Part shown: piece after piece, positions 8,515 through 17,735 of the stretch
How positions within the stretch are numbered: the stretch's first letter is position 1
How the letters are laid out: the number at the start of each line of letters is the position of its first letter
DNA from: an uncultured Prevotellaceae bacterium
GTDB taxonomy: Bacteria > Bacteroidota > Bacteroidia > Bacteroidales > Bacteroidaceae
NCBI GenBank assembly: GCA_902800585.1
Contig: CADCEW010000003.1
Location: forward strand, 1-64,000
Length of the DNA: 64,000 nucleotides
Direction of reading: 5' to 3'
Notes under the pieces: generated by a model
Told to the model about the DNA's origin: nothing
Databases searched by the model: none
Seen by the model: the letters and a program-made list of their open reading frames with translations, nothing else
Translations under genes and position numbers: made by a program

Positions 8515-8937
8515 TTACGATATTTCTATCATACGTGACACCTTCGTTTCCTCCTTTTTTATCTTCGGCAGTACTACTGTCAGGATGCCGTTGTCGACCT
8601 TTGCAGAGATCTGCTCCTTGTCAACATCCTCAGGCAGTGAGTAGTTCTGCTGATAATTGGTGTAGCTGAACTCACGACGCAGGTAGTGCTGCTTCTTGTT
8701 CTCCTCCTTGTGCTCCATCTTGTTCTCGATGGCAATGCTCAGATTGCCGTCGTCATTGATGTTCACACGGCAGTACTCCTTTTTAATACCTGGGGCAGCC
8801 ACCTCCATGGTGTAGGCGTTTTCGTCTTCCTTGACGTTGACTGCTGGTGCGGTAGTGGTGGAACAAGCCATCATATCGTTGTTCATAAAGTCATCGAACA
8901 CTGTTGGAAACCAACTGTTTTTGAATACTGGTAACAT
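8515..8937 (-). CDS. Hsp20/alpha-crystallin small heat-shock protein
   Basis: The protein is an ATP-independent holdase chaperone that binds unfolding proteins. The 140 residues have the short N-terminal arm (MLPVFKNSWFPTVFDDFMNN), the alpha-crystallin domain (NVKEDENAYTMEVAAPGIKK at ~40-60, REFSYTNYQQNYSLPEDVD at ~95-112) and the conserved NGILTVVLPKIKKEE near 121-135. The C-terminal IxI is replaced by RMIEIS. The start at 8937 is supported by a strong AGGAGG at 8945-8950, seven bases upstream, which is exceptional in this window. It has its own terminator. Confidence 0.95.
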   Translation of the reverse strand: MLPVFKNSWFPTVFDDFMNNDMMACSTTTAPAVNVKEDENAYTMEVAAPGIKKEYCRVNINDDGNLSIAIENKMEHKEENKKQHYLRREFSYTNYQQNYSLPEDVDKEQISAKVDNGILTVVLPKIKKEETKVSRMIEIS

Positions 8938-8944
8938 AATTAAT

Positions 8945-8950
8945 CCTCCT
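8945..8950 (-). promoter_or_regulatory. strong Shine-Dalgarno sequence for hsp20
   Basis: The minus strand reads AGGAGG seven bases before the ATG. Other genes here generally lack such a site, so Hsp20 may be translated unusually well. Confidence 0.75.
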
Positions 8951-9107
8951 ATATTTAAATGAAACATTAAAATCTTTTTGCCTCTGCTTGCGCTTTGGCG
9001 TTCACTATATCTATAAACAACTTACGTGCCAGTGTTTATTTTGCTGACAGAATGACACAAACGAGCGACAATCTGTCAGATTTCTTGGTGTTTTCAACAT
9101 TATTATT

Positions 9108-9115
9108 TACCTTTG
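9108..9115 (+). promoter_or_regulatory. promoter for fhs
   Basis: TACCTTTG with TTGG at 9085-9088 as the -33 element, separated by 19 bases: a textbook Bacteroidota promoter. The ATG follows 23 bases after the box. Confidence 0.8.
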
Positions 9116-9138
9116 CAACCCACTAAAACAATAAGAAT

Positions 9139-10815
9139 ATGAAGACAGATATCCAGATTGCCCGTGAATGCCAGTTGGAACCGATTGGTAATATCGCCGC
9201 TCAGTTAGGGATTACTCCAGAAGAGATAGAACCGTATGGACGTTATATGGCGAAAGTACCTGTATCATTCATTGATGAGAAACGTGTCAAGAAAAGCCGT
9301 CTGATACTGGTGACAGCCATTAGTCCGACGAAGGCGGGTATCGGTAAGACTACCGTGAGCATCGGTCTTGCCTTGGGATTGAACAAGATAGGTAAGAAGG
9401 CTGTGGTGGCTCTTCGTGAACCTTCCCTTGGTCCTTGTTTTGGTATCAAGGGTGGTGCAGCAGGTGGCGGCTATGCCCAAGTGTTGCCGATGGATAAGAT
9501 CAACCTTCATTTCACAGGCGACTTCCATGCTGTGACCTCAGCACATAACACCATCAGTGCCTTGTTGGATAACTATATCTACCAGCATCGCAAAGAGGGT
9601 TTCTCACTACGTGAGATATACTGGAAGCGTGTGTTGGATGTCAACGACCGTGCTTTGCGTAATGTGGTCACTGGTCTGCGTGGCGATGGCGTCGTGTCTG
9701 AGACAGGCTTTGATATCACTTCCGCATCGGAACTGATGGCGATTCTTTGTCTGGCGACCAGTGAAAAAGATTTACAGGATCGTATCGAGAACATCCTGTT
9801 GGGTATCACTTCTGACGGAAAACCCTTCCGTGTTCGCGACTTAGGGGTGGCTGGTGCCATTACTGTCCTGTTGCGCGACGCCCTTTCTCCGAATCTTGTT
9901 CAGACAACAGAGCATACGCCTGCCTTTATTCATGGTGGTCCCTTTGCCAATATCGCACATGGTTGTTCCAGTGTCTTGGCTACGAAGATGGCGATGACCT
10001 ATAGCGACTATGTGGTGACGGAGGCTGGTTTCGGTGCCGACTTAGGTGCTGAGAAATTCTTTGACATCAAGTGTCGCAAGGCAGGACTGCAGCCCCGACT
10101 GGTGGTTATCGTGGCTACCACACAAGGTCTGAAGATGCACGGAGGCGTAGACCTCTCACTCATCACGGAACCTAATGCCAAAGGACTGAAGGAAGGACTG
10201 AAGAACCTCAACCGCCATATCAATAACATGCAGGGCTTCGGACAACCTGTCGTCGTCACCCTCAATCGCTATGACACGGATACGCCTGAAGAAATCGACA
10301 TCGTTCGTAAGAATTGTGAGGACTTAGGTGTGGGCTTTGCCGTCAACGAAGCCTTCCTGAAGGGTGGCGAGGGTGCTATGGAACTGGCTCAGAAGGTGGC
10401 TGATACCATCGACCAGATACAACCGTTGCCCATCCATTTCGCTTATCCTGAGAACGATACGATAGAAGGAAAGATAGAGAAGGTGTGCAAACGCATCTAT
10501 GGTGCTGCTGCCGTTGAGTTTACCAAGACAGGTAAGAAACGCTTGGATGCTATCAGGGAGATATTCGGTGACGACAAAGACATCGCACGTTATCCTGTCT
10601 GTATTGCCAAGACACAGTTCTCGTTCACTGCCGACTCCACCCGTTATGGCTCACCCGAAGGTTTTACCATCCGCATTCGCGACGTCATCCTGAACTGCGG
10701 CAGTGAGATGATTGTAGCCATCGCCGGCGACATGCTCCGCATGCCAGGATTGCCTAAGAGTCCGCAGGCAGAGCGCATCACCATTGAGAATGGCGAAATT
10801 GAAGGATTATCGTAA
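9139..10815 (+). CDS. fhs: formate--tetrahydrofolate ligase
   Basis: Fhs makes 10-formyltetrahydrofolate from formate, ATP and tetrahydrofolate, feeding purine and fMet-tRNA synthesis. The 558 residues match the family length. The ATP loop is present as [20 protein letters not shown] near 63-82, followed by [20 protein letters not shown] and the [15 protein letters not shown] segment, and later [13 protein letters not shown] and [13 protein letters not shown]. It is transcribed alone, with a promoter and a strong terminator directly after it. It complements the folate-synthesis genes spread through the window. Confidence 0.98.
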   Translation: MKTDIQIARECQLEPIGNIAAQLGITPEEIEPYGRYMAKVPVSFIDEKRVKKSRLILVTAISPTKAGIGKTTVSIGLALGLNKIGKKAVVALREPSLGPCFGIKGGAAGGGYAQVLPMDKINLHFTGDFHAVTSAHNTISALLDNYIYQHRKEGFSLREIYWKRVLDVNDRALRNVVTGLRGDGVVSETGFDITSASELMAILCLATSEKDLQDRIENILLGITSDGKPFRVRDLGVAGAITVLLRDALSPNLVQTTEHTPAFIHGGPFANIAHGCSSVLATKMAMTYSDYVVTEAGFGADLGAEKFFDIKCRKAGLQPRLVVIVATTQGLKMHGGVDLSLITEPNAKGLKEGLKNLNRHINNMQGFGQPVVVTLNRYDTDTPEEIDIVRKNCEDLGVGFAVNEAFLKGGEGAMELAQKVADTIDQIQPLPIHFAYPENDTIEGKIEKVCKRIYGAAAVEFTKTGKKRLDAIREIFGDDKDIARYPVCIAKTQFSFTADSTRYGSPEGFTIRIRDVILNCGSEMIVAIAGDMLRMPGLPKSPQAERITIENGEIEGLS

Positions 10816-10863
10816 TAGATTACACATTATATAGGTTATAGTACCTAAAGATTGTTAAATATG

Positions 10864-10895
10864 GGCGTACCTATTTTATAGGTATGCCTTTTTTT
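10864..10895 (+). terminator. intrinsic terminator of fhs
   Basis: An 11-bp stem (10864-10874 with 10878-10888, one G-T pair, loop TTT) is followed directly by seven T. The next promoter box begins three bases later. Confidence 0.9.
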
Positions 10896-10897
10896 CG

Positions 10898-10905
10898 TAC
10901 CTTTG
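10898..10905 (+). promoter_or_regulatory. promoter -7 box for the first RND operon
   Basis: TACCTTTG, 45 bases before the adaptor ATG. The -33 position would lie in the fhs terminator stem. No regulator gene or clear operator is adjacent. Confidence 0.7.
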
Positions 10906-10950
10906 CAAAATTGAATATGTTTTTAGAATAAACGTAATAAAACAATAGGT

Positions 10951-12111
10951 ATGAAAATGAAAAAGTTAATGATGTTCGCAGCTGTTGCTGCAACGTTGGT
11001 TTCATGCGGCGGAGGTGGTGGACGTCCCACTTTTGGCGATAATGAGTTTCCTGTAACAACGGCAGGTACTTCAAGCGCAGACATGCAGTCGACCTATCCT
11101 GCCACGATTAAGGGTGTTCAGGATGTGGAGATTCGTCCGAAAGTACAGGGATTTATTACCCAGATTAATGTGAAGGAAGGTCAGACGGTAAGTGTAGGAC
11201 AGATATTGTTTGTTCTCGATAATGCCACCTATCAGGCTCAGGTGCGTCAAGCCCAGGCTTCTGTGAATACCGCACAGCAGCAGGTGAATACAGCCCAACT
11301 GACTTATGAGAACTCCAAGCAGTTGCATGCCAACAAGGTGATTGGTGACTACGAGTTACAGACTTCACAGAATACATACGAGAGTGCGAAGGCACAACTC
11401 GCCCAGGCACAGGCTGTCCTTGCCTCTGCTCGTGAGCAGTTGAGTTTCTGTTATGTGAAAAGCCCTGCATCGGGTGTTGTAGGTACACTGCCTTTCAAGA
11501 AAGGTGCGCTGGTCAGTGCCTCTAACACGCTGACGACCGTGTCTAATATCTCATCGATGGAGGTGTATTTCTCTGTGACGGAGAAGGATGCGATGGCACT
11601 GTCTGCTGCAGGCCTGGGATCTCTCCCCCCTGTGAAGCTCCAGCTCGCCGACGGTTCCATCTATGCCCATGAGGGTAAAGTCATCAAGATGAGTGGTGTG
11701 ATCGACCAGGCTACGGGTACCGTACAGTTGATTGCCACCTTCACCAATCCGGAGAAGTTACTGAAGAGCGGCGGTGCCGGTACGATTATCATCCCCCGTC
11801 AAGCTACTTCCGCCATCATCATTCCTCAGGCGTGTGTCTCTGAGGTACAGAACAAGAAGTTCGTCTATACCTTAGGCAAGGATAACAAGGTGAAATATAC
11901 GGAGATCAAGGTGGATCCGCAGGACGACGGAAATAGTTTCATTGTGACAGATGGTCTGAAGGCTGGTGACAAGTATGTGACGAATGGTATCACCAAGTTA
12001 AATGACGGTATGGAGATTGTGCCCATCACACCAGAGCGTTACAAGCAGAAGATTGAGGAGCAGGCTAAGGAAATGTCTGCCAGCGATATCGTGGGAGCGA
12101 TGAAGAAGTAA
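10951..12111 (+). CDS. RND efflux periplasmic adaptor lipoprotein
   Basis: This membrane-fusion protein links an inner-membrane RND pump with an outer-membrane channel. The signal peptide ends in a lipobox (TLVSC, Cys19). The lipoyl half-motifs are at about 50-90 (TIKGVQDVEIRPKVQGFITQ, VKEGQTVSVGQILF), the alpha-hairpin at about 90-165 is rich in Ala and Gln, and the second lipoyl half follows (FCYVKSPASGVVGTLP), then beta-barrel and membrane-proximal domains. Length 386 residues is normal (AcrA/MexA class). It is the first gene of the operon; the pump begins 27 bases downstream across a GTAAGAA tandem repeat. Substrates cannot be predicted. Confidence 0.95.
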   Translation: MKMKKLMMFAAVAATLVSCGGGGGRPTFGDNEFPVTTAGTSSADMQSTYPATIKGVQDVEIRPKVQGFITQINVKEGQTVSVGQILFVLDNATYQAQVRQAQASVNTAQQQVNTAQLTYENSKQLHANKVIGDYELQTSQNTYESAKAQLAQAQAVLASAREQLSFCYVKSPASGVVGTLPFKKGALVSASNTLTTVSNISSMEVYFSVTEKDAMALSAAGLGSLPPVKLQLADGSIYAHEGKVIKMSGVIDQATGTVQLIATFTNPEKLLKSGGAGTIIIPRQATSAIIIPQACVSEVQNKKFVYTLGKDNKVKYTEIKVDPQDDGNSFIVTDGLKAGDKYVTNGITKLNDGMEIVPITPERYKQKIEEQAKEMSASDIVGAMKK

Positions 12112-12136
12112 GAAGTAAGATGTAAGAAGTAAGAAA
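12104..12136 (+). repeat. AGAAGTA-type tandem repeat at the adaptor/pump junction
   Basis: Degenerate copies of AGAAGTA/AGATGTA begin inside the adaptor's last codons and stop and fill the spacer up to the pump ATG. Confidence 0.7.
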
Positions 12137-12138
12137 AT

Positions 12139-15100
12139 ATGACTTTTACAACATTTATCAAACGCCCGGTATTGTCGACGGTGATATCTATTCTCATCGT
12201 CTTGCTGGGTATCATAGGATTGATCTCACTGCCTATCGAGCAGTATCCGAATATCGCACCTCCTACCGTTGCTGTATGGACCAGTTATCCGGGTGCTGAT
12301 GCCGAGACGGTGAAGAACTCCGTCATCACCCCGTTGGAAGAGAGTATCAACGGTGTGGAGGGCATGGACTATATCTCCTCTACAGCAAGTACCGGTTCCG
12401 CACAGATCAGTGTGCTGTTCCGTCAGGGTATGAATGCCGATATGTGTGCCGTGAACGTGCAGAACCGTGTGCAGCAGGCACAGGCACTGTTGCCTGCCGA
12501 GGTGACCCGTATCGGTGTGACGGTCACGAAGCGTCAGACCTCCCAGGTGCTGATGTTCACACTGACCTCCGACGGACGTTATGATGACGAGTTCCTGACG
12601 AACTATTCAAATATCAACATCATCCCTGCCATCAAGCGTATCCAGGGCGTGGGTGACGTACAGTCGCCTGGTCTGAAGACCTACTCGATGCGTATCTGGC
12701 TGAAGCCTGATGTGATGAAGGAGCATAACCTGATGCCTTCAGACATCTCCGCCGTACTGGCAGAGCAGAATATCGAGGCTGCACCAGGTACCTTCGGTGA
12801 GCAGTCGGATGTCGCCTATGAATATGCCATGCGCTATACGGGTCGCCTGAAGACTGCGGAGGAGTTCGGTAATATCATCATCTCCAATGATGCCAACGGA
12901 CAGACCCTGAAGTTGAAGGATGTGGCGAGGATAGAGTTGGGCGGTCAGCAGTACTCGGTATCGATGAAGAACAACAACCTGCCGTCTGTGCTGGGTATGG
13001 TACAGCAGATTGCCGGTTCTAACGCCAATGAAATTGCCAAGCAGGTGAAGGCAGAGCTGGAGGAACAAGCCAAGTTGTTCCCTCCGGGCATGATCTACAA
13101 GATCAACTATGACGTGACGGAGTTCCTGTATGCCTCTATCGAGGAGGTGATCTTCACGCTAGTGTTCACCCTGATCCTGGTGTTCATCGTCATCTACGTG
13201 TTCCTGCAGGACTGGCGTTCCACCCTGATACCGCTGATAGCCGTTCCGGTGTCTTTGGTCGGTACGTTCTTCTTCCTGTCGGTCTTCGGATTCTCCATCA
13301 ACTTGTTGACGCTGTCAGCCCTGTTGCTGGCTATTGCCATTGTGGTGGACGATGCCATCGTGGTGGTGGAGGCTGTGCATGCCAAGCTCGACCAGGGCTA
13401 TAAGTCACCGCTGACGGCTTCGATAGATGCCATGAACGAGATCTCGGGAGCTATCATCTCCATCACGCTGGTGATGGCATCGGTGTTTATCCCCGTATCG
13501 TTCCTCGGTGGTACTACGGGTACGTTCTACCGTGAGTTCGGTGTGACGATGGCGGTGAGTATCTTTATCTCCGCGCTGAATGCCCTTACCCTGTCGCCGG
13601 CCCTGTGTGCTATCTTCCTGAAACCGCATGATGAAGAGGGGCATGAGAAGAAGATGTCGATGATAGACCGCTTCCATGCATCATTCAATACAGCCTATGA
13701 CAAGGTCCTTGGAAAATACAAGGGACGTGTGGAGAAACTGGTACATAAGCCTGTCCTTGTCCTTATCACGGTAGTCCTGGGTATTGTGGTACTGGCTACC
13801 ACCATGCTCACCACGAAGACGGGTCTGGTGCCCGACGAGGATACGGGAACGATCTTCTGTACGGTTTCCATGCCTCCAGCCACCTCCGTAGCACGCACAC
13901 AGCAGGTCATCGGCCAGGTGGACAGCATCCTTGCTGCCGACCCAGCCATCCAGAGCCGTGAGCAGATCCAGGGATATAACTTCATCGCAGGTTCGGGTAG
14001 TGACCAGGCAACGTTTATCATCAAGCTGAAACCGTTCTCTGAGCGTCAGAAGGGCTTGTGGTGGAAGATCAGCGGACTCTGGGAGGGTGACGGTATCTAC
14101 CGTTTCTTCCTCAACCCGTATGAGTCCACGGGTGTCATCGCCCAGATATTCATCAAGACAGCACATATCAAGGATGCGCAGATTCTTGCCTTCGCACCGC
14201 CGATGATTCCAGGATTCTCTGCCAACTCAGGTGTGTCCATCGTCATGCAGGACCGTACGGGCGGTTCCCTTGACAGGTTCTTCACTGTCGTCAAAGACTA
14301 TCTGGCAGAGCTGAACAAACGTCCGGAGTTCCAGACGGCACAGACATCATATAACCCGAACTATCCGCAGTATATGCTGAATGTCGATGTGGCGAAGTGT
14401 AAACAGGCAGGTATCTCTCCGCAGACGGTCCTCACCACGCTGCAAGGCTACTATGGCGGACTCTATGCGTCAAACTTCAACGCATACGGTAAGCTCTACC
14501 GTGTGATGATACAAGGATCGCCGGAGACACGTATGACACCGGAGTCCCTGAACAGTATCTATGTACGTACCCCGGGCGGCATGTCACCAGTACAGGAGTT
14601 CTGTCGCATGGAGCGTGTCTATGGTCCGTCGAATATCAACCGCTTCAACCTGTTCACGTCTATCAACGTGACGGCGACGGTGGCTGACGGCTACTCTACG
14701 GGTGAGGCTATCAAGGCTGCCCAGGAGGTGGCTGCCGATATGTTACCGGCAGGCTTCACCTATGACTACTCAGGACTGACACGTGAGGAGGCGAAGGCTT
14801 CGAACTCGACAGCTATCATCTTCATTCTGTGCTTCATCTTCATCTATCTGATCCTGTCCGCACAGTATGAGTCGTATATCCTGCCGCTCGCGGTGGTACT
14901 CTCCGTACCTTTCGGACTGGCAGGCTGTTTTCTGTTCACGATGTTGTTCGGTCATGCCAACGATATCTATATGCAGATATCACTGATCATGCTGATCGGA
15001 CTGCTTGCCAAGAACGCTATCCTGATCGTGCAGTTCGCCTTGGAGCGCCGTCAGACGGGTATGGGTATCACATGGTCTGCCATCTTAGGTGCTGCGGCTC

Positions 15101-15396
15101 GTCTGCGTCCTATCCTGATGACCTCACTGGCGATGGTTGTCGGTCTGTTGCCGATGATGTTCGCTTCGGGTGTAGGTAAAAATGGTAACCAGACACTGGG
15201 TGCTGCCGCTGTAGGCGGTATGTTGATAGGTACGTTGTTACAGATTCTCGTTGTGCCTGGACTGTTTGTTATCTTCCAGTCCTTGCAAGAAAAGTTCAAG
15301 CCGATGACCTTCGAGGGTGAAGAGGAGAATACGGACGTGGCTGCTGAGATTGCTCAGTATGCACATCGTCCTGTAGATTATGTACCAGAGAGTTAA
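12139..15396 (+). CDS. RND multidrug efflux pump, HAE1/AcrB family
   Basis: The inner-membrane pump exports substrates from periplasm or inner membrane using the proton gradient. It has 1085 residues with twelve predicted membrane helices and two large periplasmic loops. Conserved parts include the N-terminal FIKRPVLSTVISILIVLLG, PTVAVWTSYPGADAETVKNS, the intact TM4 (LLTLSALLLAIAIVVDDAIV with the proton-relay Asp pair), LMLIGLLAKNAILIVQFA in TM10-11 and RLRPILMTSLAMVVGLLPMM. The TM4 length matches AcrB, unlike the second pump at 33802. Substrate range unknown. Confidence 0.97.
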   Translation: MTFTTFIKRPVLSTVISILIVLLGIIGLISLPIEQYPNIAPPTVAVWTSYPGADAETVKNSVITPLEESINGVEGMDYISSTASTGSAQISVLFRQGMNADMCAVNVQNRVQQAQALLPAEVTRIGVTVTKRQTSQVLMFTLTSDGRYDDEFLTNYSNINIIPAIKRIQGVGDVQSPGLKTYSMRIWLKPDVMKEHNLMPSDISAVLAEQNIEAAPGTFGEQSDVAYEYAMRYTGRLKTAEEFGNIIISNDANGQTLKLKDVARIELGGQQYSVSMKNNNLPSVLGMVQQIAGSNANEIAKQVKAELEEQAKLFPPGMIYKINYDVTEFLYASIEEVIFTLVFTLILVFIVIYVFLQDWRSTLIPLIAVPVSLVGTFFFLSVFGFSINLLTLSALLLAIAIVVDDAIVVVEAVHAKLDQGYKSPLTASIDAMNEISGAIISITLVMASVFIPVSFLGGTTGTFYREFGVTMAVSIFISALNALTLSPALCAIFLKPHDEEGHEKKMSMIDRFHASFNTAYDKVLGKYKGRVEKLVHKPVLVLITVVLGIVVLATTMLTTKTGLVPDEDTGTIFCTVSMPPATSVARTQQVIGQVDSILAADPAIQSREQIQGYNFIAGSGSDQATFIIKLKPFSERQKGLWWKISGLWEGDGIYRFFLNPYESTGVIAQIFIKTAHIKDAQILAFAPPMIPGFSANSGVSIVMQDRTGGSLDRFFTVVKDYLAELNKRPEFQTAQTSYNPNYPQYMLNVDVAKCKQAGISPQTVLTTLQGYYGGLYASNFNAYGKLYRVMIQGSPETRMTPESLNSIYVRTPGGMSPVQEFCRMERVYGPSNINRFNLFTSINVTATVADGYSTGEAIKAAQEVAADMLPAGFTYDYSGLTREEAKASNSTAIIFILCFIFIYLILSAQYESYILPLAVVLSVPFGLAGCFLFTMLFGHANDIYMQISLIMLIGLLAKNAILIVQFALERRQTGMGITWSAILGAAARLRPILMTSLAMVVGLLPMMFASGVGKNGNQTLGAAAVGGMLIGTLLQILVVPGLFVIFQSLQEKFKPMTFEGEEENTDVAAEIAQYAHRPVDYVPES

Positions 15397-15432
15397 GAAT
15401 GTAAAAATTAGAAAATTAAAAATGTAATCATT
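15395..15432 (+). repeat. A/T-rich tandem repeat between pump and channel genes
   Basis: Degenerate units such as TGTAAAAAT, TAGAAAAT and TAAAAATG fill the whole spacer after the pump stop. The reverse-complement pattern appears inside the signal peptides of both TolC-family genes. Confidence 0.6.
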
Positions 15433-16842
15433 ATGAAGCGATATAAATCTTTATTTTTTAAATTCTTTAATTTTTGCATTGCAGCAACGCTGCTTGTCAG
15501 TTGTGGCGTATATAACAAGTATGAGCGTCCCGATGTGAATACTACGGGATTGATCCGTGATGTCATATCAGACGTGGATACACTCGTTGTACAGGATACT
15601 GCTTCGTTTGGTAACCTGCCTTGGCGCAGTGTGTTTACCGATCCACAACTGCGTGTACTGATAGAGCAGGGATTGGAGAAAAATACCAACCTGTTGAATG
15701 CTGCACTCACAGTAGAGATGTATGAGACGATGCTGAAGGCTGCAAAACTGGCATTCCTGCCAGCTATCCAGTTTGGACAACAGGCTAATATGGCATCAAT
15801 ATCAACCCTCTATACGGACCCATCCGCTACAACAAGGGCTTACACGCTTCCTGTGTCAGCCAGTTGGACGTTAGACCTCTTTGGTAATATCCTGTCACAG
15901 AAGCGTTCAACGCAGATGAAACTGCTGGGCTATAAAGACTATCAGATGGCTGTCCGTGCTCAGGTTGTCGGTGGTGTTGCCAACGCTTACTATACATTGT
16001 TGATGCTGGACGAGCAACTCCGTATCTCTACCGAGATGTCTGCAATGGCTAAAGAGACGTGGGAGATGATGAAACTGCAGTATAATTTAGGACGCGTACG
16101 CTCTACCGGTGTACAAAGTGCAGAGGCTTCCTATCTGTCGATGCTGACACAGGCAAATGAATTCAAGCGCCAGATTCGTGCTACAGAGAATGCACTCTCG
16201 TTGCTCATCGGTCAGGCAGGACAGCAGATTCCGCGTTCTACGCTTGCTGAGCAGTATTTACCCAGTGAGTTCTCGACAGGTTGTGGTGTCGCTTTGTTGA
16301 TGAATCGTCCTGATGTGCATAATGCCGAGATGAACCTGGCAGCCTGCTTCCATGATGTACAGACAGCTCGTGCGCAGTTCTATCCGAATATCACCATTGG
16401 TGCTTCGGCTGCCTTTACGAATAGTAATGGTAACGTTAATCCGGGAAAATGGCTGCTCTCTCTCTTCGGAAGTCTGACACAGCCTATTTTCCAGCGTGGT
16501 GCCTTGACTGCCAATTTGAAGGTGAGTAAGTTTAAATACGAACAAGCCTTTAATACTTGGCAGAACGCTATCCTCTCAGCAGGTAATGAGGTATCGAATG
16601 CCCTTGTTAACTACAATAGTTTTGATGCTAATTCGAAACTGGAGGCTCAGCGCATTGAGATTCTGAAGAAGAATGTGGAGGATACCAAAGCACTTTATAA
16701 GAGTAGCGGTTCCAGTTATCTGGAAGTGCTTACCGCAGAGACACAACTGCTCAGTGCACAACTGAACAAGGCAAGCGATGACTTCAGTAAGATGCAGTCA
16801 GTGGTCTCACTGTATACCGCACTTGGAGGCGGAGGGAAATAA
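15433..16842 (+). CDS. TolC/OprM-family outer-membrane efflux lipoprotein
   Basis: This is the channel of the first tripartite pump. A lipobox (LLVSC at about 24) follows a hydrophobic N-terminus, then the typical WRSVFTDPQLRVLIEQGLEK opening of the NodT/OprM family, two OEP repeats of long helices, FYPNITIGASAAFTN strands and a C-terminal LTAETQLLSAQLNKASDDF helix ending in ALGGGGK. The 469 residues are normal length. The signal-peptide region is encoded by very A/T-rich DNA of the same kind as the neighbouring repeat arrays. Confidence 0.96.
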   Translation: MKRYKSLFFKFFNFCIAATLLVSCGVYNKYERPDVNTTGLIRDVISDVDTLVVQDTASFGNLPWRSVFTDPQLRVLIEQGLEKNTNLLNAALTVEMYETMLKAAKLAFLPAIQFGQQANMASISTLYTDPSATTRAYTLPVSASWTLDLFGNILSQKRSTQMKLLGYKDYQMAVRAQVVGGVANAYYTLLMLDEQLRISTEMSAMAKETWEMMKLQYNLGRVRSTGVQSAEASYLSMLTQANEFKRQIRATENALSLLIGQAGQQIPRSTLAEQYLPSEFSTGCGVALLMNRPDVHNAEMNLAACFHDVQTARAQFYPNITIGASAAFTNSNGNVNPGKWLLSLFGSLTQPIFQRGALTANLKVSKFKYEQAFNTWQNAILSAGNEVSNALVNYNSFDANSKLEAQRIEILKKNVEDTKALYKSSGSSYLEVLTAETQLLSAQLNKASDDFSKMQSVVSLYTALGGGGK

Positions 16843-16874
16843 AGTTCATAGTTCATAGTTTATAGTTTAGAGTT
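16843..16874 (+). repeat. AGTTCAT/AGTTTAT tandem repeat before lpxA
   Basis: Four to five degenerate heptads (AGTTCAT, AGTTCAT, AGTTTAT, AGTTTAG) fill the spacer exactly up to the ATG. A close relative lies at 21951-21983. Confidence 0.8.
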
Positions 16875-17654
16875 ATGGCAAGTGAAATAAGTCCAAAGGC
16901 CGAGATTGATCCTAAAGCGAAAATCGGCGACAACTGTAAGATATTCCCCTTTGTCTATATAGAGGGTGACGTGGAAATAGGTGACGGCTGTATTATCTTC
17001 CCCTTTGTATCTATATTAAATGGTACGCGCATGGGTAAGAGTAATAAGGTGCATCAGGGTGCTGTCATCGGTGCATTACCACAGGATTTCGAGTTCCATG
17101 GCGAGAAGTCAGAGTGTATCATTGGGGATAATAATATTATCCGTGAGAATGTTGTTATCAACCGTGCCACGCATACGGGTGGACAGACTGTTATCGGTAA
17201 TGATAACTTCCTGATGGAGGGTGCCCATATCTCACACGACACGAAGGTAGGCAACCGCTGCGTGTTCGGCTATGGTACAAAGATAGCCGGTGACTGTGAG
17301 GTAGAGGATGGTGTCATCTTCTCGTCGAGTGTTATCGAGAATGCCAAGACCCGTGTGGGCGTCGGTTCTATGATACAGGCAGGAACCACCTTCTCAAAGG
17401 ATATTCCACCTTATATTATTACCACGAGGAAAGGAGAGTATGGTGGTGTAAATATGGCTGTCGGTCGTCAGCATGGCGTAGATGAGAAGACCCTTAACCA
17501 TATCGCCAATGCCTATCGTCTGTTATTCCATGGTAAGACATCCGTCTTTGATGCCGTGAACCAGATAGAGGAGCAGGTGCCTGACGGTCCACATATCCGA
17601 CATGTCATTGAGTTCATCCGCTCTACCAAGGTTGGTATCATTACGAAAATCTAA
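16875..17654 (+). CDS. lpxA: LpxA-family acyl-ACP--UDP-N-acetylglucosamine O-acyltransferase
   Basis: LpxA transfers an acyl chain from ACP to UDP-GlcNAc at the start of lipid A synthesis. The 259 residues form a left-handed beta-helix of hexapeptide repeats (EIDPKAKIGDNCKIFPFVYI and so on), with the PQDFEFHGEKSECIIGDNNI insertion, a FLMEGAHISHDTKVGNRCVF segment carrying the catalytic His, and the C-terminal helical domain (HIANAYRLLFHG). It sits behind the RND operon, not in an lpxD-lpxC-fabZ cluster, so it could be a second paralogue with altered donor or acceptor preference. Family certain, exact substrate not. Confidence 0.85.
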   Translation: MASEISPKAEIDPKAKIGDNCKIFPFVYIEGDVEIGDGCIIFPFVSILNGTRMGKSNKVHQGAVIGALPQDFEFHGEKSECIIGDNNIIRENVVINRATHTGGQTVIGNDNFLMEGAHISHDTKVGNRCVFGYGTKIAGDCEVEDGVIFSSSVIENAKTRVGVGSMIQAGTTFSKDIPPYIITTRKGEYGGVNMAVGRQHGVDEKTLNHIANAYRLLFHGKTSVFDAVNQIEEQVPDGPHIRHVIEFIRSTKVGIITKI

Positions 17655-17678
17655 GATTAGATTTTATATAAGCTAAAC

Positions 17679-17705
17679 GAAGCCTGGGCAAATAGCTCAG
17701 GCTTC
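17679..17705 (+). terminator. hairpin after lpxA, possible terminator
   Basis: An 11-bp stem (17679-17689 with 17695-17705, one G-T pair, loop AAATA). The following T-run is poor, so termination may be partial. Confidence 0.5.
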
Positions 17706-17735
17706 ATAAAAGACCATGATAATCGAGATAATCAA

